Shown: positions 48,072 to 60,216 of the stretch, one piece after another | Layout: the number at the start of each line of letters is the position of its first letter | How positions within the stretch are numbered: the stretch's first letter is position 1 | NCBI GenBank assembly: GCA_004335835.1 | Contig: RWJK01001123.1 | Span: 113,233 to 177,232 of the forward strand | From: Scenedesmus sp. ARA3 | Taxonomy: Eukaryota > Chlorophyta > Chlorophyceae > Sphaeropleales > Scenedesmaceae | DNA length: 64,000 nt | Direction: 5' to 3' | Position numbers and translations under genes: made by a program | The notes under the pieces: generated by a model | Told to the model about the DNA's origin: nothing | The model's database searches: none | What the model saw: the letters and a program-made list of their open reading frames with translations, nothing else

Positions 48072-49986
48072 GTTGTGACGATGTCAGCATATTGCTGTGG
48101 TGCGGCAGGCTGTCTGCATGCTCGCATGGACTTCCTGGCATGATGACTCCCCCCTCAGCTGAGCATGAGCGCGCACAGCACAGCAAGCAGAGCTGCTGCC
48201 GCCAGAGTGCATTGTGTGCATGGTTTTCTAGGCAGTCAATCCACCACTTGTGTGTCTAAGAGTGTGCCAGGACTCACATGTCACTATCATCTCATGAAAG
48301 ATTGCAACACGAATTTTGACATAGCATATCCGCAGCGCACCTGGGGTGGTGTGGTCCTCGATCTCATCCTTCAGCTGGTGCCTGTTCCACATGCCGTTGC
48401 AGTTGCTGACCAGCTTCCGGACATCAGGCCCGGCGCAGAAGAACTCAACCTGCGCAGGCCAAGTTCAGGCCAAGTTCAGGCCAAGTTCAGGGTGGGGCTG
48501 ATTGTGCACTGAGTGGGCTGATGTAAACCAAGCCAGCGCAGGGGTACGGGTACGCAGGCTAACTGATTTACAGTGTGCATGTTCCTTCAGTCAACTGTCT
48601 GGTTGAATGCTGCTCTTGGGCAAGCTGCAGCTCTTGCAGATGAGCTGCAGCTGCAGCTACACTTTATGCCAATTGCGGCCGCAACGGGACCCTAGCAACA
48701 GCAGCAAACCTGAGCTAGCAAAGTTCAGCGCGGTATACACAGAGAGAGGTATTGAAGGGTTGATGCATGTGACATGCAGGGCACTACTGTGCATCGTGCA
48801 TTGTGTCAGCAGCCGCCACTCACGGTGGACTTGTGGTTCAGCATGGAGCTCTGGTCCTTGCCACGCACGGCAACCACGGACTGCAGCAGCATCAGCATCA
48901 TCATCGTCATCAGCAGCAGCAGCATCAGCAGGAATGCTCTCTGTGATTGTTGCCCAGCGCCAACTATGCCTGATCACGTCAGCATAGGGTGCATGTGGCT
49001 GCCGGCAGGTCCTGGCATGCTGCTGGGCCTGCCCTCACAGGCACAGTGCACAGTGCACACGCGGCACCACTTGTAAAGATGGACAGTCTAGCATGAGAAG
49101 TTGTGCAGCACAAGCGATAGCAGGTGAATGCTAGCAGCCAATGCAGCAGCCACCGCTCACCCTGCCGTTCACGCGGCACAGCTTCTCCGCCATGTACTTG
49201 TTCACGGTCTTGATGTTGCCCTGCAATGAGGAGGCGGCGGCAGCAGCAGCAGCAGCATGTCGGGTGACTGGTCGACACCCCCAAGTTGAGCAGTACACAT
49301 GTCAGTATTTTCCATTGGCTGTCAGACAGACCATTGAATAGAAAGGTGACAGTGCACGAGTTTCCGGCATGATGCACAGCATGATGTGTCACTACCTGGC
49401 TGGGCTAGGGCTTGCTCAGCTTACAGCTGCGAGTGCCCATTGCTCACCTGCACGCGGCTCAGGGTGTTGTCGAACTGCACCGTCACCTGTCACAGCAGAG
49501 GGTTGCAGGCAGCACGCCACCAGCCAGTAAGCGCACCAGTGTCAGGCTAGGGGGTGCTGCTGCTGGCTGTGCACCCAGCCACTTAAGCACCCGTGCATTC
49601 AAACAATGCAATATTAGCATGATTCTGTACGCGTGCTTGCTGTGAAACATTGTGCGCGCATGCAAGGCCAGCTCGGTCGTTTGCACTCCATGCAAGCCAG
49701 CCCGAAGCTCACCAAGATACCGTTCGGCGGAGGCTGCGCCTGCCCCAGAGCAACCACCGCTGTGTAAGCACAAGAGGTAAAGCGTTCAGCCGCGAGGACA
49801 GGTGGATGACCAGCAGCAGTAGCCAGCACTTCCCCGACACTGCTAGCTGCTTGCAGTATGCAACAGCCATTCCTCACAGGGATCAACAGATAATGTTCAA
49901 ACGCATTTCCAATACAACTGTACTACGTTGCAGCCCGACTCACCAGCTGCTGCCACGAGGGCGCAGATCAGCATTGCACGAGCCAT
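47957..49986 (-). CDS. Small secreted Cys-containing protein A, unknown family
   Basis: Seven exons on the minus strand: 49986-49944, 49759-49713, 49486-49448, 49220-49161, 48880-48824, 48449-48341, 48021-47957; 139 aa. A clear signal peptide (MARAMLICALVAAA, then AVVALGQAQ) is followed by a short secreted domain with motifs FDNTLSRVQ, VNKYMAEKLC, KDQSSMLNHKST, FFCAG, CNGMWNRHQLKDEI and DHTTPDIEVQKVISC. The four Cys of the mature part are kept in gene B and could form two disulfides. I do not recognise the family. It differs from gene B by an extra intron (48881-49160) splitting exon 4 and by a longer C-terminus ending YMAMGGRK. Both genes lie in the same orientation 1.4 kb apart, a tandem duplication. 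Confidence 0.8.
48025..48069 (-). repeat. CTG tract at the last 3' splice site, gene A
   Basis: (CAG)15 on the plus strand. On the coding strand CTG repeats run into the acceptor before the last exon (starts 48021). Gene B has the same feature at the same place. Confidence 0.9.
48456..48490. repeat. 11-bp tandem repeat
   Basis: Three copies of AGGCCAAGTTC in the intron just before exon 6 of gene A. Confidence 0.85.
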
Positions 49987-51392
49987 GGCTGCTGTATGCT
50001 TGTTCTAAGAGACAAGTGAGTGTCAGCTGCAAGCAGAGAACAGCATACAGCAGCTGCGCGGTCTGCTCCGCCTCATATCACCGTGTCACCCAAGGCTGTG
50101 ACCCACCACCTTCTGCGACGATGACTCAACCTCTTGTGTGCGCGAACCACGTCGAAGCTGCATGTAAAACAAATACGATACTTCAATCGATCCCACGTCG
50201 ACGTTGCGCTGTTCTCCGTGCCAGTCAATCACCGCAACGAGCTGGTACAACGGTACAACTGCCCCTTGACTGCGGCAACGGGCTCACCAGCACTGCTGCG
50301 CCTTGATGCCAAGGGGTTCTCTGCTTGTGTATGTAGGCTGTGCCGTCACAGGGCGCAGTGACGGCAATGGAACAGCTGTTTTGAACCGTTCAAACTGGCA
50401 GTGCCTGCTGCTTGCCAAGGGCAAGATCGGGCCAGCGGCCGGCATGCGTGCGGCCATATGGCAACGACTGCGCTGCAGTTGCAAAGCCCAGCTGCAGGAG
50501 TAGTAGATGATCAGCTAACGTGCCAGATCAACTGCAAGCTGCTGATGCGATTGTTGCATTCGATGCAATGGAGGTGCGCTTGCTGCAACCAGTTTCTAGG
50601 CTAGCAGACTGATTGTCCAAGACTGAAGTCTGTTGTCTTGCATCGACAGTCATTGTGAAATGGGCGACGGTAATGAGTGTTGCTTTGACAAGTTGGCTGC
50701 AATGCGGCCGCCGTTAGCAGCATGCTTGCATGCGAATGCCAGTTCCTACATCCTGCCGAAATGGCTGGACACGTTGAAGGAATGTTTGCTGCCTTGGTAG
50801 CCTAGCCAGGCTACTACAGGGCTGGCCTACAGGCCATCATCAGCCGATATGAACCATACGCAACGGGAACTTTCAAGAGTGTGACAGACTCTTGAAGTCA
50901 CAGAGCTTGCATCATAAAGACTGCCTGCAGCGAGTGACTGAGAATGACAAAGTTACAAGTGAATGCAACGCATCTCGCCCACAGTCCCAGCAACATGGAA
51001 CTGTTTGTACAGGCTCCTGATCAGCAAGCTGAATGCTATGCTATAAAAGGAATGCATTCTGTACTAATGCAGCCTGCTGAGCAGGCTCCCACCTACACAA
51101 TGCATGCAAAATTGTCACTTTGCATGTCCCTAGAACAGAAGAGTTCCATGCTTTTGCGCGCTTGGTATGGCACAACCAGGGTTTGGGCAAAAATTACGCA
51201 TTCAAATGGACCTGCACCAGCCTTGCGGCTGGCAGCCCACCAAGATGGCACAAAACTTCGTCCAGTAGCCAAGTCATCGCATCCTTCACTCGCTCGGCCG
51301 CATTTGTTGGACTTGGCCAGCTTCAGCCTGCCACAGCCGGGACACCTGCTCTGATGGTGCCGAGCCGCTGCCAGCACAGCAGCATGGCAGTC
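49987..51392. other. Intergenic between the secreted-protein pair
   Basis: 5' flank of gene A and 3' flank of gene B. No gene seen. Confidence 0.5.
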
Positions 51393-51432
51393 TTAAGCAG
51401 TGCAGGAGATGACCTTCTTCACCTCAATGTCT

Positions 51433-51482
<50 letters not shown>

Positions 51483-52511
51483 GTGTGATTTGTGTGGCAC
51501 ATGAGTACATTCCTGGTCCAGCCTTGCTTGCAGATGGGTAGCTATGCTTTTACCTCAGTTCTCCAGATCGCGGAGCCAATGCAACTTTGTCCGACTACAC
51601 TTACAGCTCGTGTCATCTTTCAGGCGTCAACCATGGTGTGTGCCCCGGGATCCCGCAATAGCGATGTAGGATGCCGCAAGGCAAATGAAGCAGTTGCTGC
51701 AGAAGGAAGATTGTGCCCTACTGGGGTGATGTCCGCCGTGCACTATCATGTTAAAATCATGTTGCACTAATCATGTTGCACTAATCATGTTGCACTAATC
51801 ATGTTGCACTACATTAATGTACCCCTGCTGACCCTCCCAGCCCGCTCACCTGGGGTGGTGTGGTCCTTGATCTCATCCTTCAGCTGGTGCTGGTTCCACA
51901 TGCCCTTGCAGTTGTTCAGCAGGGTCTTGGTGTCGCCAGCGCAGAAGAAGGTGACCTGCGCAACAGTTTGAAACAGATACAAGCAAGCATCGACTCACGG
52001 GCTGTGCCAGATGCTCCGCGCCCGGCAGCAGCTACTATGAATGCACCCAAGCAGCACATGCAGCGTGCACCTCAGGCAACAGCAGCAGCATGTACTAGCA
52101 GCAGCTCGGCCGATAGATTTGTGGCCGCCGTGTTGGCGCTGCTCCTGCTGCAGCTATGCGACCCGTCTGAGAATGCTGAGCTTTCAACAGCCGATGCTAC
52201 GCTGCCCAACCCACTGGCATCAACAGACGAAGCCGTAGCAATTTGCTGTAGTACTACACGCCCATAGCCCGAGCCGTCTTTCCACTTCTGCTGCCTCTGT
52301 GCAGAGCTGTGTCACTGAATCCAACACGGCGGTGTTAGCCCTGACGCTGGCATCATTGCCAATACCTCGCTGCATCATTCCTTACCGTCGACTTGTGGTT
52401 GAACGTGGTTGACTGGTCCTTGCTGTCAATGACCTTCACACCCTTCTCTGGGATGCGGCACAGCTTCTCCGCCATGTACTTGTTCACAACGGCCTGGTAG
52501 CCCTGCAGTGA

Positions 52512-52542
<31 letters not shown>

Positions 52543-53294
52543 GCGGAGGCGGAGGCCGTTTCAGTCAGCCTGCGCCATATAGTGGGACAATCACTTTGCT
52601 TCAAGTTGGTGTTGGAATGGATGCGCCCGTGCCGGCATGCTGCGCTGCATCGGCTACTGGCACCATGCATGCAGCTCAGCTGCCAGCAGTGCTGATGATT
52701 TGTGCCTGGCCAGCACAAGTTTCCATCAACGATCAGAGCTGTGGAGAGCCGGCACTCACCTTAACACGGCTCAGGGTGTTGTCGAACTCGACCACAACCT
52801 GCAGGCAGCCGAAGGGAGGGGATGCAGCAAAGTTGGGCGGTGTCACCATGTGGCAGTTGCTCGGTGCAGGTGACGCTGCTGCTGTTGCCCCTTGGGATCA
52901 CGTCAGGCATCTTTATCATCCACGTGTGTATTAAATTAGCTTTAATGCTACATTTTCCTGTTTACCGCATCCGAAGCGACTGTGTGCTGGGCAGGGCCGC
53001 TGGTGTAGCGTTTGAATTTGAGCAGCAACTGCCTGGGCACAGGCTCTTACCCTGATGCCGGGCACGGCCTGCGACATTGCCACAACACCTGCAAAAATGC
53101 GTAGCGGATCGTGATCAGAGGTGCGTTGTCCATAGGGGTGGATCGGCATTGCGGGCCGGTTGCTGAAGGGCAGTGGACTGCTTAGGCTTGTCCATGTCGC
53201 TACGTGCCATCATATTTACCTATCGTTACACCATTTATCAACATCGCTTACCAGCAGCAGCCACAAGGGCGCAGATCAGCAGAGCGCGAGCCAT
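51393..53294 (-). CDS. Small secreted Cys-containing protein B, paralog of A
   Basis: Six exons on the minus strand: 53294-53252, 53088-53051, 52798-52760, 52502-52386, 51955-51850, 51430-51393; 126 aa. The signal peptide (MARALLICALVAAAGVVAMS) differs from A's by few changes. The mature part has FDNTLSRVK, VNKYMAEKLC, KDQSTTFNHKST, FFCAGDTKTLLNNCKGMW, NQHQLKDEIKDHTTP and DIEVKKVISCTA, ending just after the last conserved Cys. Exon 4 here is a single 39-codon exon where gene A has 20 + 19 codons. Family unknown; secretion to the cell surface or an endomembrane compartment is inferred from the signal peptide. Confidence 0.8.
51434..51479 (-). repeat. CTG tract at the last 3' splice site, gene B
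   Basis: (CAG)15 on the plus strand immediately upstream, in the transcript, of the last exon (starts 51430), matching gene A. Confidence 0.9.
51755..51811. repeat. 14-bp tandem repeat
   Basis: Four copies of AATCATGTTGCACT in the last intron of gene B. Confidence 0.9.
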
Positions 53295-54518
53295 GTTTTC
53301 TTCGCCTGGGCTGATTGTCTGTGAAGGGATCCGGGGATCAGTGGCACGTGATCTGAAAACTGGTGATCAAGTGTTGCTGAGCGCGGGGCGCTGTTCGCTT
53401 CTTATGCGACAGGAGCGGGAAGCACACGGCCCACTGATGCACGGATGACTGGACCTGACAAATGCCATTGCCGAACCTCGTTTGCTGCAGTAATCAATAC
53501 TTATTTGAAAACAGCAAATTATAACGGTTTCTGAAATGTAGTTATGGCTCAAGTTGTGGCACCGTAGCAGTTCCGTTTGTACGGCCTCCCTCAACCGTCT
53601 AGCCATCAGTCACTGCCGGTGCATGTCGTGAGTCTCTGCAGACTTGCACTAACAAAACATTCATTGAGGACATTTATCATATCTCTCACACCATCTCACG
53701 TAAAACAGGCTTGTCAAGATTGCTGTTGTTGGTCGATGATGGGCATGCACACTCAGTGTGCACAGTGACTGTGCTCTAGTGACTAAAGTTCCCAGCACAA
53801 CACGTGCCTGCTTAACATGGTGGTTTATCAGGCTGCAGTGCCCTGCAACTTATGCTCAGCAGGCAACTTACCAGAGAGCCACAGTTGTCGTGTGACTACC
53901 AAAGTCGGGCCAGGCCAGGGTTGGCCAGCTCAACACGTTGCCAGAACTTACAGCGACAGAGCTGAGATGGTTACATCATGGACACTCCTCTATAATATAC
54001 GGTTGGGTGGCGACTGTTGCTAAAGAGCTGTACCCATTAGACTGCTGCCTGCCCACATCTGAAGCAGATGCCTGGGGCCTGGACCCTAGAAGGGTACAGC
54101 ATGCATGCAGTGACGGTCAGGTAGGGGCCCCCGGGCTGGCAGATATGGTGCCGCGGTGCTTGCAGTATTTATAAGTCTGCAATGTTACCAACCCAGCGGC
54201 AAAACGCCACTCGAACACAAGTCGTCTGCTCATCAGCCTGTGCACCTACGCTGTATCATTGCACTGCACAAAACATATCCAGTTTACACACGGTGTCTTC
54301 AAGTCATAAACGTTGAAAACGGATTGAACAAGCGGACAGGTGAGATGCGCTGAAGAGCTGGGCAGCAATCGGCAGTATTCTCAAGTGGGCAGCAGCAGGC
54401 TTCGGCGAGCAAGCTGCGGCCTGGGTTCTGCTGACTTACAGCACTGGGCGGTTGCCAGCCTGCTGTGTCACATATGCTACTATGAGCAGCAGCAGCAACA
54501 GCTGAGCAGCGCCATCTT

Positions 54519-54552
<34 letters not shown>

Positions 54553-54802
54553 CACCAGCGGCGCTACCACCCTCAACAGCAATAACCAGGAACCACTGCT
54601 GCCTTGCCCCCATCTTACAACAACAAGCATTCATGCTTGGCTGTCTTGCCTGCCGGCTCTGCTGCTCACAGGAACACAATCAAGAGCCACAGCACCAAGC
54701 AGCAGCAGCTCACACACAGCGCTGCAGCCTCAGCAGCTCCAGCTCTGTTTTGCGTAGCTCGCCACACCAGCCGCACAACAGCACAGCTGCAAACCGCGCA
54801 AC
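53295..54802. other. Divergent 5' flanks, no gene seen
   Basis: Separates gene B (-) from the uL10m-like gene (+) and so holds both promoters. A CAG microsatellite lies at 54522-54550. Confidence 0.45.
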
Positions 54803-56145
54803 ATGTTGCGGCAACTGCACAACCACATCTTCGCAGTCAAGCTGCGCGAGGTGTTTGTGCAGAGCCCACTGGTGCTGGTCTACCAAACACTCGGCCAGGT
54901 AGACCATCAAGGCATTAAGCAGGCCCTGCAGGGCAGCGTCACACAGCAGCTGCCTGCTGCTGGCGTCAGCGTGGATATTTGCCACATGAAGAACACCATG
55001 GCAGCAGCAGCGGGCGATGATACGCTGACGAGGCTCTTCAACAACAGCAACGTGCTAGTAGGCTTCAAACTGCCAGAGTACATGCAGCAGCAGCAGCAGC
55101 AGGCGCCGCCGGCCGCAAACGATCCGCAACCGCAGCAGCAGCAAGCCGGCGAGCAGCTAGCAGCAGCAGCAGCGGCAGCAAGCAGCAGCAGAGTGCGGCT
55201 CGACATGAGTCCCAGTGCTGTTGTGGGTGGTCTGCTGGAGAAACAGATGCCTGGGCCACACCTGCCACAGCCTACGCTGAGGGCCCTGGTGGAGCTGGGG
55301 GTGGCACTGCCCAGCCAGCAGCCGCTGGTGCTGGTGGGGGCGTTTTACAAGAGGGGTGCCACGCCGCTGGCGTACCTGAAGCAATGGATCAAGCTGGACG
55401 CTGGCCAGGTGGGTTGGTGTTGCGGGTGGTTTGCGAGCTTGTGCTGTTGCAGTGTTGTTGTGGCGTGACGTTGTGTCAGTGTGATGTTGTGTTGTTGTCG
55501 CATTGTGTTGGGGAGGGAAATGATGTTGCAGTACGTTTGGGTCTGGTGGAGCTGGGGGTGGCACTGCCCAGCCAGCAGCCGCTGGTGCTGGTGGGGGCGT
55601 TCTACAAGAGGGGCGCGACGCCGCGGGCGTACCTGAAGCAGTGGATCAAGCTGGATGCTGGGCAGGTGGGGTTGGGGTTGCGGGTGTGTGGCGAGAGTGT
55701 TAGCCAAGTGTTGCGGTGACGGTGTGTCAGTGTGATGTTGTCGTCTCATTGTTTTGGGGGTGGAGAATGCACGCTGTCTGCGCTGTTGCCTGCTAGCAGA
55801 ATGTACTGTTTTTCCTGCAACTCTTTATTCTGCGGTCCAGCGCACCAATTGTAAGTTGTCCTAACTGTGCCGCTCGCCAGCTGGGCCAGCTGGTCACTCA
55901 TCAGCTGGTAGTACCTGGCTTATCCCTTACTTGCCTGAGCCCTGTTGCTGCAATGCTTGCAGGTGTATGGAGAGCTGATTGGCACGCTGGAGTCACCTAT
56001 CCAGAACCTGCTGGCGTTTGAAGGCACAGCAGAGGAGCTGCTGGCGACCTTTGATGCAGCAGCAGGCAGTGACCTGGCAAGCGTGCTAGACTTCAAAGCA
56101 GCTCAGCAGCCGGAGGACCCCAACACCAGCAGCCAGCAGCAGTGA
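54803..56145 (+). CDS. uL10m-like mitochondrial ribosomal protein L10
   Basis: Two exons, 54803-55408 and 55963-56145, in phase; 262 aa. Family features of L10: the N-terminal helix/strand (FVQSPLVLVYQTLGQVDHQ, then VDICHMKNT), a central insert of polyQ and Ala, then LVLVGAFYKRGATPLAYLKQ and, from exon 2, VYGELIGTLESPIQNLLAF, as in L10 proteins where a short Leu-rich segment leads into a GELVG motif. L10 anchors the L7/L12 stalk that recruits translation factors. The start is Arg/Gln-rich and could be a short mitochondrial leader. The match is by motif order only, so another L10-like role is possible. The intron contains a 122-bp copy of the exon 1 end. Confidence 0.6.
55286..55665 (+). repeat. 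Duplicated 3' end of uL10m exon 1 with donor
   Basis: 55286-55408 recurs at 55543-55665, offset 257, nearly identical, both followed by GTGGG. The start of the intron is copied too. The second copy is open in frame (VELGVALPSQQPLVLVGAF) and is preceded by TTGCAG at 55526-55531, so it could be spliced in as an extra exon. Confidence 0.9.
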
Positions 56146-56480
56146 TGGACTTTGATTGGGTGGTGCTGTCTCAGGCTGCAGTTTTGTGCGTGCGCTTGAA
56201 GAGGGTAATGAATGCGTACTGTCTCTTCAAGTTGGTCTCTTCCAGGGTTCTGAAGTATGATTGTGACAGATGGCTGGCCTGGAGACGTTCGTCACAGCAA
56301 TCGCTTGCTTGATCGGTTTTTACCGATTTGTTGTCGCGCGCTATCCACCTTACCCTTCGCCAACAAAGGTGCCGTTGTGAGCAGTTCAGGCAGTTCGCGC
56401 ACACCTGTTGCTCATTCAAGCCGCAGCGAGTACGTTTTCGCAATGATTAATTCATAGTAAAAACTTTCGCTAAAGTAATC
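56146..56480. other. Short intergenic region between two + genes
   Basis: uL10m 3' UTR and promoter of the next gene; no clear element. Confidence 0.45.
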
Positions 56481-57626
56481 ATGGCAGAAGCAGCCATGAG
56501 TGCGTACCCCGTGAAGCTGGTGGCAGTATCGGGGCGGGAGCAGCCCGTAGTGCTCAAAGTCAAGCGCGACGGGTTATGGCTGTTTACTGAGCATGGAAAG
56601 GTGCGCTGCTGTGCAGCTGATGGGCCCACAAGTCAGTACAGCAGTACTGCATCTGCAGCAGTGAGCAGCTGAGGGAGGCAATCCTTGTTTCGCAGCCAGG
56701 GCCGTATAGCATGAAACCATAAGTGAGGAATTTGTTCAACAGCACATGCACCTACGATTCTATGTGGATCGGCCTTGCAGGAGATTCAGCAGCTGCCCTA
56801 CCAGCACATTGTCAAGTGGCTGCCTAGCAAGATGCGGTCAAGGGACCCAGGGCCCGATGACTGTCTTGACATCCAAGTTGAGACAGCTTCTGGCAAAAAG
56901 GACCTGCGCATGCGCTGCCAGTCAGAGCCAGCAGTGCAGGACATCATAGCAGATATCAGGGAAACCGTGCAGGTGCGCACACTGTGCAGTGCTGCTCTGT
57001 GCTGCAGCAGCAAGCTGTACTCGTGGTGCAACACGGGGGTTGAAAATTAAGCAGCTGCTGAGCATGTGCTGCATCTGCTGGTTTATGATGTTAACTTGGA
57101 GGGCGGACGCCAGTGGTGGTGCATGTCATGCCTGCTTCATGCCTGTTTGATGCTGTCTGCTGCATGTCTGCTTCATGTCTGCTTCATGATTTCTCGGCTG
57201 TCAGCTGGCCAACAGCTGCTTCAACAACAAGACGGGCCTTTGCAATGCTGAACACAATCACAACTCCAGACGTCATGATACTGCCGCACACCTTTTCATT
57301 AACAGCTGCATAATCGCACGTCTGCTCCTGCAGGCCATCATGAATGAGCTGAATCCTGCAAAGGCCAGCCAGGGCAGCCCTCTGAAAGCAGGCCTGGCAG
57401 CAACAGCAGCAGCAGCAGCAGCCAAGGGCGCGCCGCCGTCTCCCACAGATGCAGCAAACAGCTTTGACACGTACACAAGGCGCGTCAGCGACAGCAACCC
57501 AGCACTGATGCCATCGCCGGCACGCTCTGACCGCTTCATGAGCACTGCAGCTGATGCTGCTGATGCTGCAGCACGTGCCGTAGCAGCATGTGCTGCAGGA
57601 CTCTCAGAGCGGGGCAACTCACCATC

Positions 57627-57658
<32 letters not shown>

Positions 57659-60164
57659 GCTTCGGCAGCAGCAGCAGCAGGGCGGGCACGCCGGACGCAC
57701 TGCAGCAGCAACAGCAGCAGCAACACAGCAACACCAGCCCTGCGCGGCGCTCGTTATCTAGCAGCTTCCGGCTGGCCCAGCAACAGCAGCAGGAGCAGCA
57801 GCAGCAGCAGTTGCAGCGGGGGCTTAGCAATGCTGGCATGCGCGAGCAGGGCGAGGGTGGTGGGGGCTACAGCAGCCCTTTGATGAGCAGCATGGGCAGG
57901 GCGGGTAGTCCTGCAAGGGCAGCGCTGCAGCGCATGCTGGACACCAAAGAAATGGAGCTGCATGTGCCAGGTGCGTTTGCCAGGGTCAGTCTGCGCGTCT
58001 GTCTGCCTGTCTATGTGTCTGTCTGGCTGCTTGTCTGTCTCAGCCAGGGCGCTTGTAGAAGGCGGTTTTAACCGTTTGTCAGCAGTGGCGCTTGCTGCCT
58101 CGCAAAGCTGCGCCGCGTGTGCAGGCAACAGACCAGCAGCCAGTGCTGCATGAGCGTTGGCGTGTGGCAGCAGCGCCGCCCGCAACATCACTCAGACGCA
58201 CGCTGTAGCATCAACGATACTATAATTCAGTGTGCCTGCTTGCACCGCCTGCTGCAGATGATGGCAACTTGCGCAGGCTTGGCGCTGGTGCCCCGGTGCG
58301 CCGCAGCACTGGCGACCTGTCCGAGTTCACTGGGGAGGCAGCATCACAGATTGCGTGAGTGTTGTGTTGCCGTCTGCTGTGCAAATTTATTATGTTGAGC
58401 AGCAGCTTGTAGCCGCATGGAGCGCAGCCTGCAGCCTGCAAGCAGATGACGGCCTCCGTTTGTAAGACACGTTTGCCCCACCTGCTGTTGCCGAGCTCGC
58501 CCCTTGACTGCTGCACGAATTCCGCTGCCGCAGCCAATGCTGCTGTGTGCACACACTTCTCTCCTGAACTCTGTCATGTGCACACGCAGCTTCCTGAACG
58601 ATATGGTCAGCCGGCTGTCTCACGAGCTGCCACGTTTACTGCTGCCGCCACTGCTGCTGCTACTGCTGCCTGCACTTGATCCTTGCTGGCCTTTCCTGCA
58701 ATGCAGCTTCCTTGAAGATATGGTGACCCGGCTGTCTCACGAGCTGTCCAGCAGGCTGGGCGATGCTGAGTCAGCACGCAGCAGCAGCCTGCACTGTGCG
58801 CTGCTGGAGGGGGCGCGCGGCACTGCACTGCCGCCCTGGATGAAGGACAGCAGGCGAGTGCTGCCTGCTAGCAGCTGCTTGGACGGGGTGTGGAATGGGG
58901 TGTGGGACGGGGTGTGGGACGGGGTGTGGGACGGGGTGTGGGACGGGGTGTGCACTGCACTGCCGCCCTAGATGAAGGACAGCAGGCGAGTGCTGCCTGC
59001 TAGCAGCTGCTTGGACGGGGTGTGGGACGGGATGTGCACTGCCCTGCCCCCCTGGATGAAGGACAGCAGGCGAGTGGATATACGACACACAGCACGGCAG
59101 CATGTGCAGCAGTGTTTACAGCACGGTGTAATGTTGCTGTTGTTGTGGCGCTGCGCTGCCGCCGCGAATGAAGATAGCAGGTGAGTGGAACGGGATGTCT
59201 GGCGCGCAGCACAGCAGCATGTGCCGTGCAATGCACTTCACGACTTGTGCCTGGCATATGATGTATTGTACTGCGCTGCGCCCCTGGATGAAGGACAGCA
59301 GGCGAGTGGATATGACATACAGCAGAGCAGCACGTTTAGCAGTGTTTACAGCACGGTTGGCATGTTGCTGTTGTTGTGGCGCTGCGCTGCCCTCCTAAAT
59401 GCGGGACAGCAGGCGAGTGCGGCTGTAGGGTTTGACACGCAGCACAGCAGCATGTTCCGCGCAGTGCACTTCATGATTTGTATCTGATACATGATGTACT
59501 GCGCTGCGTGCCTGGATGGAGGACAGCAGGCGAGTGCGGCTGTAGGGCTTGGCACGCAGCACAACAGCATGTGCCGTGCAGTGAACTTTGTGATTTGTGT
59601 CTGATATGATGTATTGTACTGCGCTGCGCCCCTGGATGAAGGACAGCAGGTGAGTAAATACATGACACACAGCACAGCAGCACGCATAGCAGCAACTCCA
59701 GCACGGTGGGCATGTTGCAGTCGTTGCTGCAATGTATTCAAGCGCTGCAACCGTGATGGGTATGCAGCGACGCTAGCTTGCTGCTTGCGGCGCTACATGT
59801 AGGCAACTGTGCTAGCTGTACACACCATGCTTGCTGCTTGTTGGCCCTCGTAACCGCCATACAGCAGCCGCAAACGCCTGGGCGAAAACACGCTGCTGCT
59901 GCGTGCAGTACCATTTGCCCAGCAGTTTCAACACTGCTCACTGCCGTGCTTGTTCACTGCAGGTTCTTGAACCCGCTGCTGTCATCATACGACCAGCGCC
60001 TGAACGAGGCGCAGGCGGAGCTGGCAGCCAAGACCAACGCAGTGCGTGACATCAAGGCAAAGGTGCGCTAGCTTGCAGGCTGTGGTCTTGCTGCTGCAGG
60101 CATGCGGCAGCCTGCTTGCAGTGGTGGTCTGATGGCAGCACTTTGCAGTGGCGTGCAATTTGGC

Positions 60165-60216
<52 letters not shown>

